Shown: positions 24,901 through 36,053 of the stretch, one piece after another
Position numbering within the stretch: the stretch's first letter is position 1
Layout of the letters: every line of letters begins with the position of its first letter
Notes under the pieces: generated by a model
What the model was told of the DNA's origin: nothing
Database searches by the model: none
The model's input: only the letters and a program-made list of their open reading frames with translations
Made by a program: the position numbers and the translations under genes
From: Apteryx mantelli
Taxonomy: Eukaryota; Chordata; Aves; Apterygiformes; Apterygidae
Direction: 5' to 3'
Length of the DNA stretch: 64,000 bases
NCBI RefSeq assembly: GCF_036417845.1
Contig: NC_090014.1
Span: forward strand, 372,001 to 436,000

Positions 24901-27900
24901 AGTCCACCCTGGACATGAACCTCCCCGAATCCATCCAGAAGATCCGCGGGTAGGTGGCCGACGGAGGCGGAAGAGCCTCGACTGCTCCCACCTGGCGCGG
25001 AGCCCGTTAGCGGGCCGCGAACGAAGGCGCCGCCCTTCCCACCTCTCCCTCTCTGTGCCCGCAGCGTCTTCGAGTCGGCCGTGGCGGCGGCCGGCATGGA
25101 TTTCCGCTCCGACAAGCTCTGGGAGCTCTACGTCGAGTGGGAGCGGGAGCAGGGCGACCTCCGGGCCATCACCGGCATCTACGACCGGGTGCTCTCCATG
25201 CCCACCCAGCTCTACAACCACCACTGGGAAAAGTAGGTGTCCGCCGGCAGCTCCGGCGCGTGGAAAATCCCCCCTCTTTCCCTGCACATCCGGACCTTTT
25301 GCGGCGGGCGGAAAAACCCCGACGGGGCGGCAGATCTCCGCCGTTCCCCACAGTGTGCAGAAAATCCACCCGGGGTGGCAAAATCCTTGCTGTTCCCCAT
25401 GGAAAATCCCCCCAGAGTGGCAAACTCCTTGCTGCTTCCTGTGGAAAATCGACCTGGGGTGGCAAACTCCTTGCTGTTCCCCATGGAAAATCAACCTGGG
25501 GCAGCAAACTCCTTGCTGGAAATCTACCCGGGGTGGCGAAATTTTTGCCGTTCCCTGTGGAAAATCCCCCTGGGGTGCCAAAATCCTCGCTGTTCCCTGT
25601 GGAAAATCCCCCTGGGGTGCCAAAACCTCCGCCATTCCCCGTGTCGGGAACTCCCGGGCGCTCCAGGCGCCGCTCCGGGCCTCCTCCGACTCTTCCTACC
25701 GCGCCGCAGGTTCAAGGAACACGTGATGCACAACCCCCCCAAGGACATCCTGTCCCCCGAGGAGCTACTGTGGGTCCAGTCCAAGCTGGCCACCGAAACG
25801 GTGCCGAAGCCAACGGAGCCGGAAGCGACGGAGGCTCCGCCGGGAGAGGACCTGCCTCCCGGCGTGGAGACGAAGCCGGACGCGGCCGACGACGGCCAGG
25901 TGGGTGCCTGGCGCTGCGCCCGGCCGCCACGCACGGAGGGGACGCCGTCTTCCCAATTTCTCGCCATTTCCCAACTTCTCGCCGTCTCCTCCAGGAGGAT
26001 TTAGACCAGGAGAAGATCCGCGAGCTGGTGATCTCCATGCGGCAGCAGATTTACACCCAGAACGAGGCGGAAGTCAGCAAACGCTGGAATTTCGAGGAAG
26101 GGGTAAGCGGCGACGCATCCGCGGCACCCGGGCGCCCTTTCCCCCCCCGCGCCGCCCCGGTTTCACGTCTGTCCGTCTATCCGTCTGTCCCCGCAGATCA
26201 AGAGGCCGTACTTCCACGTGAAGCCTCTGGAGCGAGCCCAGCTGAAGAACTGGCGCGACTACCTGGACTACGAGATGGCCGCCGGCTCCCACGAGCGCAC
26301 CATCGTCCTCTTCGAGCGCTGCGTCATCGCCTGCGCCCTCTACGAGGAGTTCTGGGTCAAGGTGAGGCCTCCCCCGCGGGGGGGGGAGACACGAACCCCC
26401 CCCCCACCACCACCTTTATTCCCTCCTCGTAGCCGAATCCGGCTGATTTCGCCCCGCAGCCGGTCGCGGCGTCGCCAGCTCGCAGAGACGCCCCCGCGGG
26501 CCGGACGCCTGGGCCCCCCCCCGGGGGCGCCGCCAGCAGGGAGCCGGCCCCCCTCTTCCCGCTCTCTCTTTCTCTCTCTCTCGGACATCCGAATCGGGTT
26601 CGTGTGTGGTTGGTTTTTTTTGGTTTTTTTTTTTTTTTGGTTTTGTTTTTTCCCACCCACCCCCGTTTCGATTGATTTCGGGGGTTGGTTTTCGTCTATG
26701 TTGTGGAGCACAATTCTAACACCCTTCTTTTAAATTCCGTTGCTGCTTTTTTATCCGCCCGTGGCACCTCCCTGCCTAAGAGGGTGCAGGAAATTCAGAA
26801 GAGAGGTGTGTTAACCCCCTTTTTAACGTGAGTGCACCCTACCTGACGTAGCGCTTTCGTACGTCCTCGCCCGGCCGGGCGGGGAGGATGTTAACGCGCC
26901 CCCTTCGGCCTCTTCTCTCTCCTCCTCCTCCTCCTCCTCCTCCCGCGGCGGCCGCTGCAGTACACCAGGTACCTGGAGAACCACACCGTGGCGGGGGCTA
27001 GGAGCGTCTTCCAGCGAGCCTGCGGCTACCACCTGCCCCGGAAACCCAATATCCACCTCCTCTGGGCGGCTTTCGAAGAGAAACAAGGTGAGGAAGAGGA
27101 GGAACCCACGGAAGGGGCCGTTTTGGGGCGGCCCGGGCCGCCGCGGCGTTAGGATCGTGCGTTTCTGCTCGGCGCCGGGGCCCAAAGCGCTTCGTTTAGC
27201 CCCGAAATGTGCCCCGCTGCCATCCGGCTGCGGCGTTAACAGAGGGAACGGGGATGACGTCACCGAGGCAGCCCAAAACGGCGCGGTTGTGCAGTTTTGG
27301 TGCCTTAATTGCCCCATTTAGCCCCAAAACATGTCCTTCAGCCCCGTCTTGCCTCGTTAGGGAGAGGGGACACGCATGACACTGTCACCAAGGCAGCTGG
27401 AAACACCACGACTGTACGTTTCCGGACATTTAAGACAACGCTGATCCCCAAATCCCTTTATTTAACCCCAAACTGTGTCCTTCAACCCTGTTTTGCTTCA
27501 TTAGCAAGAGGGGACACACGCGACACTGTCACCAAGGCAGCCAGAAATGCCGGGACTGTGCATTTTCGGTCATTTAAGATGATGCTGATCCCTAAACCCC
27601 TTTATTTAGCCCCAAACCGTGTCCTTCAGCGCCGTCTTGCTTCGTTAGCAAGAGGGGACGTGACACTGTCACCAAGGCAGCTGGAAACACCACGACTGTG
27701 CGTTTCCGGTCATTTAAGATGACGCTGATGCCCAAACCCCTTTATTTAACCCCAAACCGTGTCCTTCAGCCCCGTCTTGCCTTGTTGGTAGGAGGGGACA
27801 CGTGTGACACTGTCACTGCAGCAGCTGGAAATGCCACGACTGTGCGTTTCCCGTCATTTAAGACGATGCTGATGCCCAAACCCCTTTATTTAGCGCCAAA

Positions 27901-30644
27901 ATGCATCCTTCAGCCCCGTCTTGCTTCGTTAGGGAGAGGGGACACACACCACCATCACCACGGCAGCCGGAAACGCTGCGACTGTGCATCTCCGGTCACT
28001 TAGGGCGATGCCGATGCCCAAACCCCTTTATTTAGCCCCAAAACGCATCTTTCAGCCTGTCTTGCTTCATTAGCAAGAGGGGACACGCGGCAGCCGGAAA
28101 CGCCGCGACCGCGCCGCGCTCCGAGCCCGCCGCCGCCGCCCCCCGAACCCCCTTTCACGTGTTTGTTTCCCGCGGCGGCGGCGGCGGCGGCGCGGAGGGG
28201 TCGGTAACGGCGGCGGCGGCGTCTCGGCCCCGCAGGGAACCTGGAGGAGGCGCGCCGCATCCTGCGCTGCTTCGAGGAGGTGGTGCCGGGGCTGGCCATG
28301 GTGCGGCTGCGCCGCGTCAGCCTCGAGCGGCGCCAGGGCAACCTGGAGGAGGCCGAGGCGCTGCTGCAGGAGGCCATGCGCGCCAACGAGGGGCTGCCCC
28401 TCGCCTCCTTCTACGCCATCAAGCTGGCCCGCCAGGTCTTCAAGGTGCAGAAGAACCTCATCAAAGCCCGCAAGGTCCTCGTGGAGGCACTGGAGAAAGA
28501 CCCGGTGAGGCGGCGAGGCTCGTTTCGGGGCAGGGGCTCTGTGAATCCCGCTTGGGGCCTCAAAAACGATGCCGGGGGCTCTGTAAACCCCGCTTTGGGG
28601 CTCTGTAAATCGCACTGGGGGTCCCAAAGATGGTGCTGAGGCTCTATAAACCCCCCTTTGGGCTCCGCAGACCCCCTTTGGGGCTCTGGAAATCCCATTT
28701 GGGGCCCTGAAGACGATGCTGGGGGCTCCCTAAATCCCCCATTGGGCCCCACAAACCCTGTTTGGGGCTCTAAAAACTCCCTTTGGGCCCACAGACCCCA
28801 TTTGGGGCTCTAAAAACCCCATTTGGGGCCCCAAAGATGATGCTGGGAGCTCTCCAAACCCCCCTTTGGGTCCCACAGACCCCGTTTGGGGCTCGATAAA
28901 CCCCATCTGGGGCTCTAAAAATTCTCTTTTTGGCCCCACAAATGCCATTTGGGGCTCCATAAACCCCTCTTTGGGCTCTATAAATCCTGTTTGGGGCCCC
29001 AAAGATGGTGCTGGGGCTCTATAAACCCCCCTCGGGCCCCACAAACCCCATTTGAGGCTATAAAATCCCCATTTTGGGCCTCACAGGCCCCCCTGGGGCT
29101 TTCTAATCATGGCTTGGAGCCCCGCTGCCTGCGTTTGGGGCTATATAAACCCGAATTGCGCACTATTAATCCCCACAAAAACCTTTGCAGAGGTGTTAGA
29201 GCTCCCTAACTGCTGCTCAGGGGCCTCCAGACCCTGCTGGAACACTAAAAAACCCACTTTGGGCCCCACAAATCCCCATTTGGGGCCCCACAGAGCCCAC
29301 TGGGGCTTTGTAATCACCCCTGGGAGCCCCACAGTCCCCCTTGGGGCTCAAGAAATCCTGCTTGAGGGCCCACAAACCCCATTCGGGCTCCGTAAATCCC
29401 ACTTGTGGCCCCATAGACCTCACTCGGGGCCCCGTAAATCCCACTCGAGGCCCCATAGACCTTGCTGAGGGCACTGTGAACCCTATCGGGGGTCTTTAAT
29501 TCTCTTTCAGGGCCCCGCAGATGCTGTTGGGGCTCTAGAGACGCCACTCGGGAGCCCCATAAACCCTTTTGGGGGCTTTATAAACCCCACTCGAGGCCCC
29601 ACAACCCCTTTTTGGAGCCCTATAACCCCTCTTGAGTCCCCACAAGCCCTTTTTGGTGCTCTATAAACCCCACTCGAGGCCCCACAACCCGTTTTGGGAG
29701 CCCTATAAACCTGCTTGAGGCCCCACAAGCTGTTTTGGGGGCTCTATAAACCCTCTTGAGGCCCCACAAGCCCTTTTTGGGGCCCTATAGACCCCACTCA
29801 GGGCCCCCCCCGCCCCCTTTTTGGCTGTCCCCGCTCTCACGGCAGGGGCTTCTCGGGGGGGTGGGGGGCCCCCTTTTTTGCCGGCGGGCGCAGGAGAACG
29901 CCCGGCTCTACGCCAACCTGCTGGAGATGGAGTTCAGCGCCGACGTGCGGCAGAACGAGGGCAACACCATGAGCTGCTTCGAGCGGGCGCTGAGCAGCGG
30001 GCTGCCCGACGAGACCAAGATCGTCTTCTCGCAGCGCCGCGTCGAGTTCCTCGAGGATTTCGGCTCCAGCATTCACAGGTTGGGGCCGGGGCAGGGGAGC
30101 GGAAAAGGAAGGCAGGGAGGGAACGGGAGCCGGATCCCTTCCCGGCCGCCGCCTCACCTCCGCCTTGCTCCTGCAGCCTCCTGACGGCTTACGACGAGCA
30201 CCAGAAATTCCTCAAGCACCATGCCACACGCAAGAGGGCTCCCGAAAACGGGTGAGGGCGGGCGAAACGGGAGCCGGGCGGGCGAAACGGGAGCCGGGCG
30301 CCGCCGCTGACACCCATTTTTGGGGTTTTTTTTTCCCCTTCCCCCTCCGCAGCGCCGACGAGCCCGACGACAAGAGGCTGCGGCCTGACGACGCCGGCGG
30401 CCTCCTGGGCCCCATGAACTTGGCCATGGGGGGCGACATGAGCAACCCGGCGGCGTATAATTACTGGTACCAGGTGAGTGGAAAAAGGGGGGAGGGGGGA
30501 AATAAGGGGGGGGGGAGGGCAGGACGCCTGGGTCCGGGTGTCACCAACACCCCCTGTAACCCCGTTGTGTCCCCGCAGCAAAACTACGGCGCTTACAGCT
30601 ACCAGACGCCGTGGAATTACAGCCAATATTACTCGCAGAGCTGA
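21995..30644 (+). CDS. PRPF39L: PRPF39-like U1 snRNP splicing factor (HAT repeats)
   Basis: PRPF39 is a HAT-repeat scaffold of the U1 snRNP. Fourteen exons: 21995-22091, 23014-23351, 24212-24337, 24831-24949, 25065-25232, 25710-25899, 25995-26102, 26197-26361, 26961-27087, 28236-28504, 29894-30078, 30177-30251, 30353-30473, 30579-30644. All have GT/AG edges and total 717 codons plus stop. The first about 115 residues are low-complexity proline/glutamate. HAT repeats then run from [16 protein letters not shown] through [49 protein letters not shown] and [14 protein letters not shown]. The tail [19 protein letters not shown] resembles the tyrosine-rich PRPF39 end. An in-frame ATG at 21962 would add 11 residues; 21995 has the better context. 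Human PRPF39 maps to chromosome 14, so at this SYVN1-linked position I read a paralog rather than the orthologue; the symbol is provisional. The frame is intact. Confidence 0.93.
22100..22600. repeat. Minisatellite in PRPF39-like intron 1
   Basis: Units of about 41 bp built on GAGCTGTGGGGCAGGTTGTG, with a GGGCTGAGGGG-type segment. It starts close to the exon 1 donor at 22092 but does not visibly contain the exon edge. Confidence 0.9.
23440..23990. repeat. 61 bp minisatellite in PRPF39-like intron 2
   Basis: About nine units of about 61 bp with core GGCGTTTTGGGGCGTTACG and a TTCCTGACAGAGCCGGGTGC-like segment. The same unit reappears in intron 3. Confidence 0.9.
24370..24790. repeat. Same 61 bp minisatellite in PRPF39-like intron 3
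   Basis: Six or more units with the same period and core (GAGGCGTTTCGGGGCGTTAC, CTTCGTGACGGAGCC) as the array in intron 2, on the other side of exon 24212-24337. Confidence 0.9.
25250..25650. repeat. 42 bp minisatellite in PRPF39-like intron 5
   Basis: Eight or nine units of about 42 bp with core TGGAAAATCCCCCTGGGGTG and TTGCTGTTCCC. It fills most of the intron. Confidence 0.9.
26362..26960 (+). other. PRPF39-like intron 8, non-repetitive
   Basis: This intron lacks a minisatellite array. It holds a CT-rich microsatellite (near 26565-26585) and a T-rich stretch with G interruptions around 26610-26650. No gene is seen. Confidence 0.6.
27340..28095. repeat. 143 bp tandem repeat in PRPF39-like intron 9
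   Basis: About six units of about 143 bp, recognisable by AGGGGACAC at intervals from 27364 to 28080 and by CCCCTTTATTTAGCCCCAAA in each unit. This is the longest period in the gene, and each unit contains a TTTATT tract. Confidence 0.9.
28510..29820. repeat. 30 bp minisatellite in PRPF39-like intron 10
   Basis: Some 40 degenerate units of about 30 bp of the form AACCCCATTTGGGGCTCTA, covering nearly the whole intron. TTTGGGGC and AAACCCC alternate, so each unit is partly self-complementary. Confidence 0.9.
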
Positions 30645-30822
30645 GCGCCGCCGGCTTCGACCCCGTCTCGGCCCCGGAGAGGATTATTTTTGTTCCGGTT
30701 TTTTGTTTTTTTCCCCCCCTCCCCTCGCCCTTCTCTTTCTCTGTGGGTTTTTTTGTTTTGGTTTTTTTTGTTTTGGTTTTTTTTGTAAACCGTTTCTGTA
30801 CATTTTTCCGTGGTGTTGTGTA

Positions 30823-30828
30823 AATAAA
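30823..30828 (+). terminator. PRPF39L: PRPF39-like poly(A) signal
   Basis: AATAAA 179 bases after the stop codon and only 46 bases before the MRPL49 stop on the opposite strand. Confidence 0.85.
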
Positions 30829-30873
30829 GCAGGGACGCGGCTGGGAGAAGCCCTGGCGGCGGCTTTTCGTTCC

Positions 30874-32861
30874 TCAAAAGCCTTTCTCCAGCAGCCACGC
30901 TTTCACCTCGCCGTCGAAGTAGCCCTTGATGCGGAGGGTGCCGGTGAGTTCGTTGACTTGCGTCAGGGGCTCGCGCCCTCGCGCGCCGCCCCAGGAAGGC
31001 CTTGAGCTCCCCTCCAGCGCCTGCCGAAGGAGCCGTTGGAAGCCGGGACCTTTTCCGCCCCCCCCTTTTTTTTTTTATTTTTTCCCGGCCCCGAAACGCC
31101 GGCACTTACCCAAATATCCCCCTCGATTTTCCGGATGACCGTCATCTTCCGGTTGCCGTGGGTGAGGTCGCGGTAGACGGGGACGTTGTGCATGCGGGAG
31201 CGGCGCACGAAGTAGGGCAGGGCGGGCGGCGGGTCTGCCAGCGGAAGGGGGGGAAAAAGCTTCGGAAAGGGGGCACGAAGCGGCCGTTTCCCCCCTCCCC
31301 AGCACCGCCGGGGGCAAATAACCCCCCTCCCGGGGCTGCCGGGGGAGATTTGGGGGGGTTTTGCCCTTCTTCTTACCTCGCAGGGGGCTGCAGCCTGAGG
31401 GGGGGGGAGTATTTAGCTGGTTTTACCCCTCTCTTACTTTGCAGGGGACTCCCATCCCCAAAAAATAGGGGTATTTAACCCGTTTTTACCCCTTTCTCTA
31501 CCTCATGGGGAATTCCAGCCCAAGAAATGGGGGTATTTAGCCTGTTTTTACCCCCTTTAACCTCACGGGGGGCTCCAGCCCCCCCAAATGGGTATTAAAC
31601 TGTTTTCCCCCCCCCTTTTACCTTGTGGGGGGTCTCCAGTCCAAAAAAACAGGGTGTTTTGCCCCTTTTCTTTACCCTTTTTTAGCCCACGAGGTGCTCG
31701 AGTCCAAAGAAGTGGGATATTTAACCCATTTTGGGGTATTTTTGCCTTGTGGAGTCTCTAGTCCAAAAAAGGGGGGACATTTAACCCATTTTTACCCCTT
31801 TTTTCTGCCTCATGGAAATTCCAGCTCCCCCAAATTAGAATATTTAGCCTGGTTTTACTCCCCTTTACCTCACGGTGGGGGGGTGGGGGGGTTCAGCCCA
31901 ATAAAATGGGGGTTTTAGCCCCTTTTCCCCCCCCCTTTACCTCGTGGGGGGCTCCAGCCCGAGGGCGTGGGGTACGAGGGGTGTTTCGGGGGGTCGGGGA
32001 CGCGGGTGGGGGGCAGCAGGCGCTCCACGAAGGCGTATTCAGCTGTGGACTCCACCACGCCGGGGTAGCCGGGCTCGGGGGGGGCCCTCGGAGGGGGTCC
32101 TGGGGGGGTCCTCGGGGACGGGGGGGGCCCCTGGGAAGCTCTGGGGGAAGAGGGGCTGCGGTTGCTCCCCCACGCTGCCCCCAACAGCTCCCCCAAGTTC
32201 CTCCTCCCCTCCAGTCCCCTAATTCCCCCCCCCATTCTCCTCAGGAGCTCCCCAAGTTTCCCTCCATTCATTTCCCCACCCCCAATTCCCCCCCCCAGGA
32301 GCCCCCCAATTCTCCCTGAGAGCCCCCCCCCAAGCTTATCACCCCCCCCAGTTCCCCCCAGGAGCCCCCCAAGTCCCTCCTCCATCTCCCCCTGCCCAAG
32401 TCTTCCCCATCTCTAATTACCCCCTGCAGCCCCCCAAGTTTTCCCCACCTCCAATTCCCTCCAGGAGCCCCCCAAGTTTCCCCCCATTCGTCCCCCCACC
32501 CCCAATTCCCCCAACAGCCCCCCCAAGTCCCCTCTCCACCTCCCCCCTGCCCCAACAGCCCCCCAAGTTTCCTCCCACCCCCATTTCCTCCCCAAGAGAC
32601 CCCCAGGGACCTCCCCAAGCCCCTCCTTCATGTCTCCCTGCCCCAACAGCCCCCCCAATCCCTCCAGGGAGCCCCCCCAGTTTGCCCCCCAACCCCAATT
32701 CCCCCGGGGAGCCCCCTTCGCCCCATAGCCCCCCCCTCTCTCTCTGCGAGCCCCCCCCCGCCCCCCGGTACCTGCACCAGCCGTCGCCCCCCCGCCCGGC
32801 CGAGCCCCGCCAGCCGCCGGCCCAGCGCCCCCGACGCCGCCACCACCACCAGCGCCGCCAT
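30874..32861 (-). CDS. MRPL49: Mitochondrial large-subunit ribosomal protein L49
   Basis: MRPL49 is a protein of the mitochondrial 39S ribosomal subunit. Four exons: 32861-32772 ([19 protein letters not shown], targeting-like), about 32140-31941, 31234-31110 and 31020-30874. Conserved blocks are [89 protein letters not shown] and the end KAWLLEKGF. Exon 3 is clean. Exon 4 changes frame between FLGRRA and EPLTQV, and exon 2 needs one extra base in a C-run upstream of PGYPGVVES. These look like sequence error because splice sites and flanking conserved residues are intact. Exon 2's upper edge at 32140 is my choice from a good pyrimidine tract. MRPL49 is head to head with FAU and tail to tail with the PRPF39-like gene. 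No clear AATAAA for this strand is seen before the neighbouring stop. Confidence 0.93.
31370..31960. repeat. 62 bp array copying the MRPL49 exon 2 donor edge
   Basis: Nine extra copies of about 62 bp fill MRPL49 intron 2. Each contains, on the minus strand, a variant of the last about 20 bases of exon 2 plus its donor (GGCTGGAGCCCCC, then ACGAG, then GTAAA). Copies begin near 31377, 31436, 31499, 31560, 31620, 31684, 31744, 31806 and 31868; the real edge is at 31941. Confidence 0.9.
32180..32765. repeat. C-rich repeats in MRPL49 intron 1
   Basis: Irregular units built from CCCCCCAAGTTTCC, CCACCCCCAATTCCCCC and CTGCCCCAACAGCCCCCCAA fill the intron. Several units contain acceptor-like CCCCAACAG strings on the plus strand, which is not the coding strand. 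Period is poorly defined. Confidence 0.8.
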
Positions 32862-33046
32862 CTTGCGCCGCGAGGCACCCCTGGGACGCGCGCCGGCGTG
32901 CCCCGACGCGCCTACGTCACGCTGTGCGTGCGTGCGTGCCCCGCCCACCCCCGGCGGCGGCGGCGGCGGTGTATAAGAGCGCGCGCATGCGCAGTGCCGA
33001 CCTCTCCGCGGCGCTTCGCGGCTCCATCTTGTGTGGTGGCGCTGAG
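32862..33046. promoter_or_regulatory. Shared MRPL49/FAU bidirectional promoter and FAU exon 1
   Basis: Only about 140 bases separate the MRPL49 start from the likely FAU cap site. The segment holds a TACGTCACG CRE-like site near 32911, a GC box, TATAAGAG at 32972-32979 placed for FAU, and a near-perfect NRF1 site GCGCATGCGCA at 32983-32993. A pyrimidine-rich CCTCTCC at 33001 would suit the 5'-TOP start of a ribosomal-protein mRNA. FAU exon 1 ends at 33046 before GTGAGGCGGG. YY1-type CCATCTTG occurs at both ends. Confidence 0.7.
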
Positions 33047-33960
33047 GTGAGGCGGGTCCGGGGGGGCCCTCGAGGGCTTCTGGGGGTGCGTGAGCCTGAG
33101 GGGGCCTTTTGGTGGGCTTATAGGGGCTTTTGGGGGTGCGTGAGGCTTTTGGGGGACCTGGAGGGGCTTCTGGGGCGCGTGAGGCCTGCGGGGGCCTTTT
33201 GGGGGGCCTCGAAGGGCTTTTAGGCGTGTGTGAGGCCTGCGGGGGCCTTTTAGGAGGTCTCGGGGAGCTTTTGAGGGTGTGTGAGGCCTGCGGGGGCCTT
33301 TTGGGGGGCCTGGAGGGGCTTTGGGGGTGTTTGAGGCCTGGGAGGGGTTTTGGAAGGCTGGGGAGACCTTTTGGGAGGCTTCGAGAGACTTTTGGAGGGT
33401 GTGTGAAGCCTGGAGAGGGCTTCTGGGGCATGTGAGACCTAGGAGGGACCTTTGGGAGATTGGCAGGAGCCTTTTGGGGGGGAGGTCTCGAGGGGCATTT
33501 GGGGGTTGTGTGAGGCCTGGGGGGGGCCTTTGGGAGTGGCTGTGAGGGTTTTGGGGGTTGGGAGTGCTTTTCGGGGGGCCTTTGGGGGGTGCTTAGAGGC
33601 CGAGGGGGTGTCTTTGGAGACTGGGAGGGTCTTTGAGGTGGCTGGGGGGGGCCTGTGAGGCATGGGGAGGGGCTGGGACACCTGGGGAGGGCTTTGGGGG
33701 GGGCGAGGGGAGACCTTTTGGGGATGAGGACGCATTCGGGAGGGGGGTCTGTGATGCCTGGAGGAGTGGAGGAGCCTTTGGGGGAGTCTGTGAGGCTCGG
33801 GGGGGCATTGGGGGGAGTCTGAGGAGCCCAAGGATGTCTGTACTAGCTTATGGGGGGCCTATGAGACTGGTGGGGAGCTTGTGGGGGGCTTTGGAGACTT
33901 GGGGGGGGTTAGGAGTGAGCATGGAGGATTTGGGAGTCTTTAAGGCCTGGGGCTGCAGGT
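33047..33960. repeat. About 56 bp array starting at the FAU exon 1 donor
   Basis: Some fifteen G-rich units carry GGGGGTGTGTGAGGCCTG and GGGGCCTTTTGGGGGGCC. The array starts at the exon 1 donor itself (GTGAGGCGGG), and most units keep a GTGAGGC donor-like string, so the true donor heads a ladder of look-alikes. Confidence 0.85.
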
Positions 33961-34594
33961 GAGGGAGATGGGAGGAATCTGGGGGGGATCTGTGAGGCCT
34001 TGGGGGTGCCCAGGGGGACACAAGGGAAAACTGGAAGGTGCCGGAGGATCTTTGGGGACATCTGGGAAGCCGTGGGGTGACCCCCTTGAGCCCTGGAGGG
34101 GGAAATACCTTGGAGGGGCACCCTGGGGTGCCAAAGGGGGAACTTGGGGGTGTCGGAGAGCCAAAAAAATCAGCATCACCGGACGCCAGGGTTCCCCTTC
34201 CCCGGGGTGCTGCCCCTGGCCTCCGCGGTCGGCACCCGGCCAGGGCAAAGTCCCTTTGGGATGGGAGCAGCCGCAGAGATGCCTCTGCGGCACCAAAACA
34301 AGCTCCCGCGGCAGAGCCAGCTTGGCGCCGAGACGTTGGGGCAGCGAAAAAAAAACCCCCCGGGGCTTCCGAAAGCTTGGGGGGGGCACAGAGGAGTTAA
34401 AAACAGGGAGCTGCGCGCAGGGAGGCTGTTTTAAGCCTCGTCAGCGACAAACAGGGATGGGAACGAGGTTGAAAAGCTAAATCGGCTTGGCCGAGTGACC
34501 GCAGCCTCTTCCCCGGCTGCCTTTTCTGCCGGCGGGGGGAACGTCGGGATCGGGACGCAGCTGAATCACCCTCTGCCGCGCAGCGTCGGGCACC

Positions 34595-35309
<715 letters not shown>

Positions 35310-35334
35310 AGGAAGCGCGTTGCCCCACCGCCTC

Positions 35335-35340
35335 AATAAA
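35335..35340 (+). terminator. FAU: FAU poly(A) signal
   Basis: AATAAA 25 bases after the FAU stop codon; a very short 3' UTR is usual for ribosomal protein genes. Confidence 0.9.
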
Positions 35341-35689
35341 CGGCACTGGAAACACCCCGCCGGGGGCTGCGCTCCTTCCTGGGGTACAACATGGGGCGGG
35401 GGGGGGGTTAACACACCCCATTGCCCAAACAGGGTGTATTTTTGCCCAGGTGTGGGGTTTTTGGAGCCTCAAAGTGTTAAAAAATGGGGGCTGGGTGCCA
35501 AAACCAAGGTTAAACTGGCTCTCTCTGCTCTGGGAGTGGGATTAATGGGGTAGGGGGGATTTATGGCTGCCAGTGTCTGTGGGGGGAGAGTATGGGGGTC
35601 CCGAAGGGGCCGGGTGGCTTGTGGGGGCGTTAATTAACGCTAATTAAGGTGGGGGGGCGGCACTGCGGTCTGCACACGTGTGTGGAGGA

Positions 35690-36053
35690 GGCTGCACATG
35701 GGGGAGGGCGGAAAGAGCCGAGCGACGGCGGAAAGAGCCGAGCGACTCCGTGGGGGGGGGGGGGGGGGGGAAAGCGGGAGGTGCCGAAGGTGGCCGAAGG
35801 GCGGGGCGCGGCGGCAGCGGAAAGAGCCGAAGCTGTACGAGCCCTTCCGAGCGGCGGCGGAAGAAGCCGAGCTCGCCCGAGGGCTGACGGAAAGAGCCGA
35901 AACACTCCCGAGAGGGGGGGGCGGAGCGCCGAGAGAAGGGCGGGCCCAGCCGAGCCGCCTCGAGGGGTGACGGAAAGAGCCGAACCTTCCCGAGAGGCGC
36001 CGAAGCGCGACCGGAAGGAGCCGAGCGCTGTGAGGGAGACGGCGGCACCTAAG
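35690..36053 (+). promoter_or_regulatory. ZNHIT2: ZNHIT2 promoter with repeated GGAAAGAGCCGA motif
   Basis: A short motif GGAAAGAGCCGA recurs about eight times between 35706 and 36025 in a purine-rich, CpG-rich stretch ending at the start codon context CTAAGATGGCGGC. The motif embeds CGGAAAG/CGGAAG strings that could be read by ETS factors. Whether the motifs are regulatory or only a tandem repeat in the 5' UTR is not known. Confidence 0.55.

Noticed and set aside
26565-26650. Possible small RNA gene in PRPF39-like intron 8
   Set aside because: Only CT and GT/T-rich simple sequence; no snoRNA boxes or stable hairpin recognised by eye.
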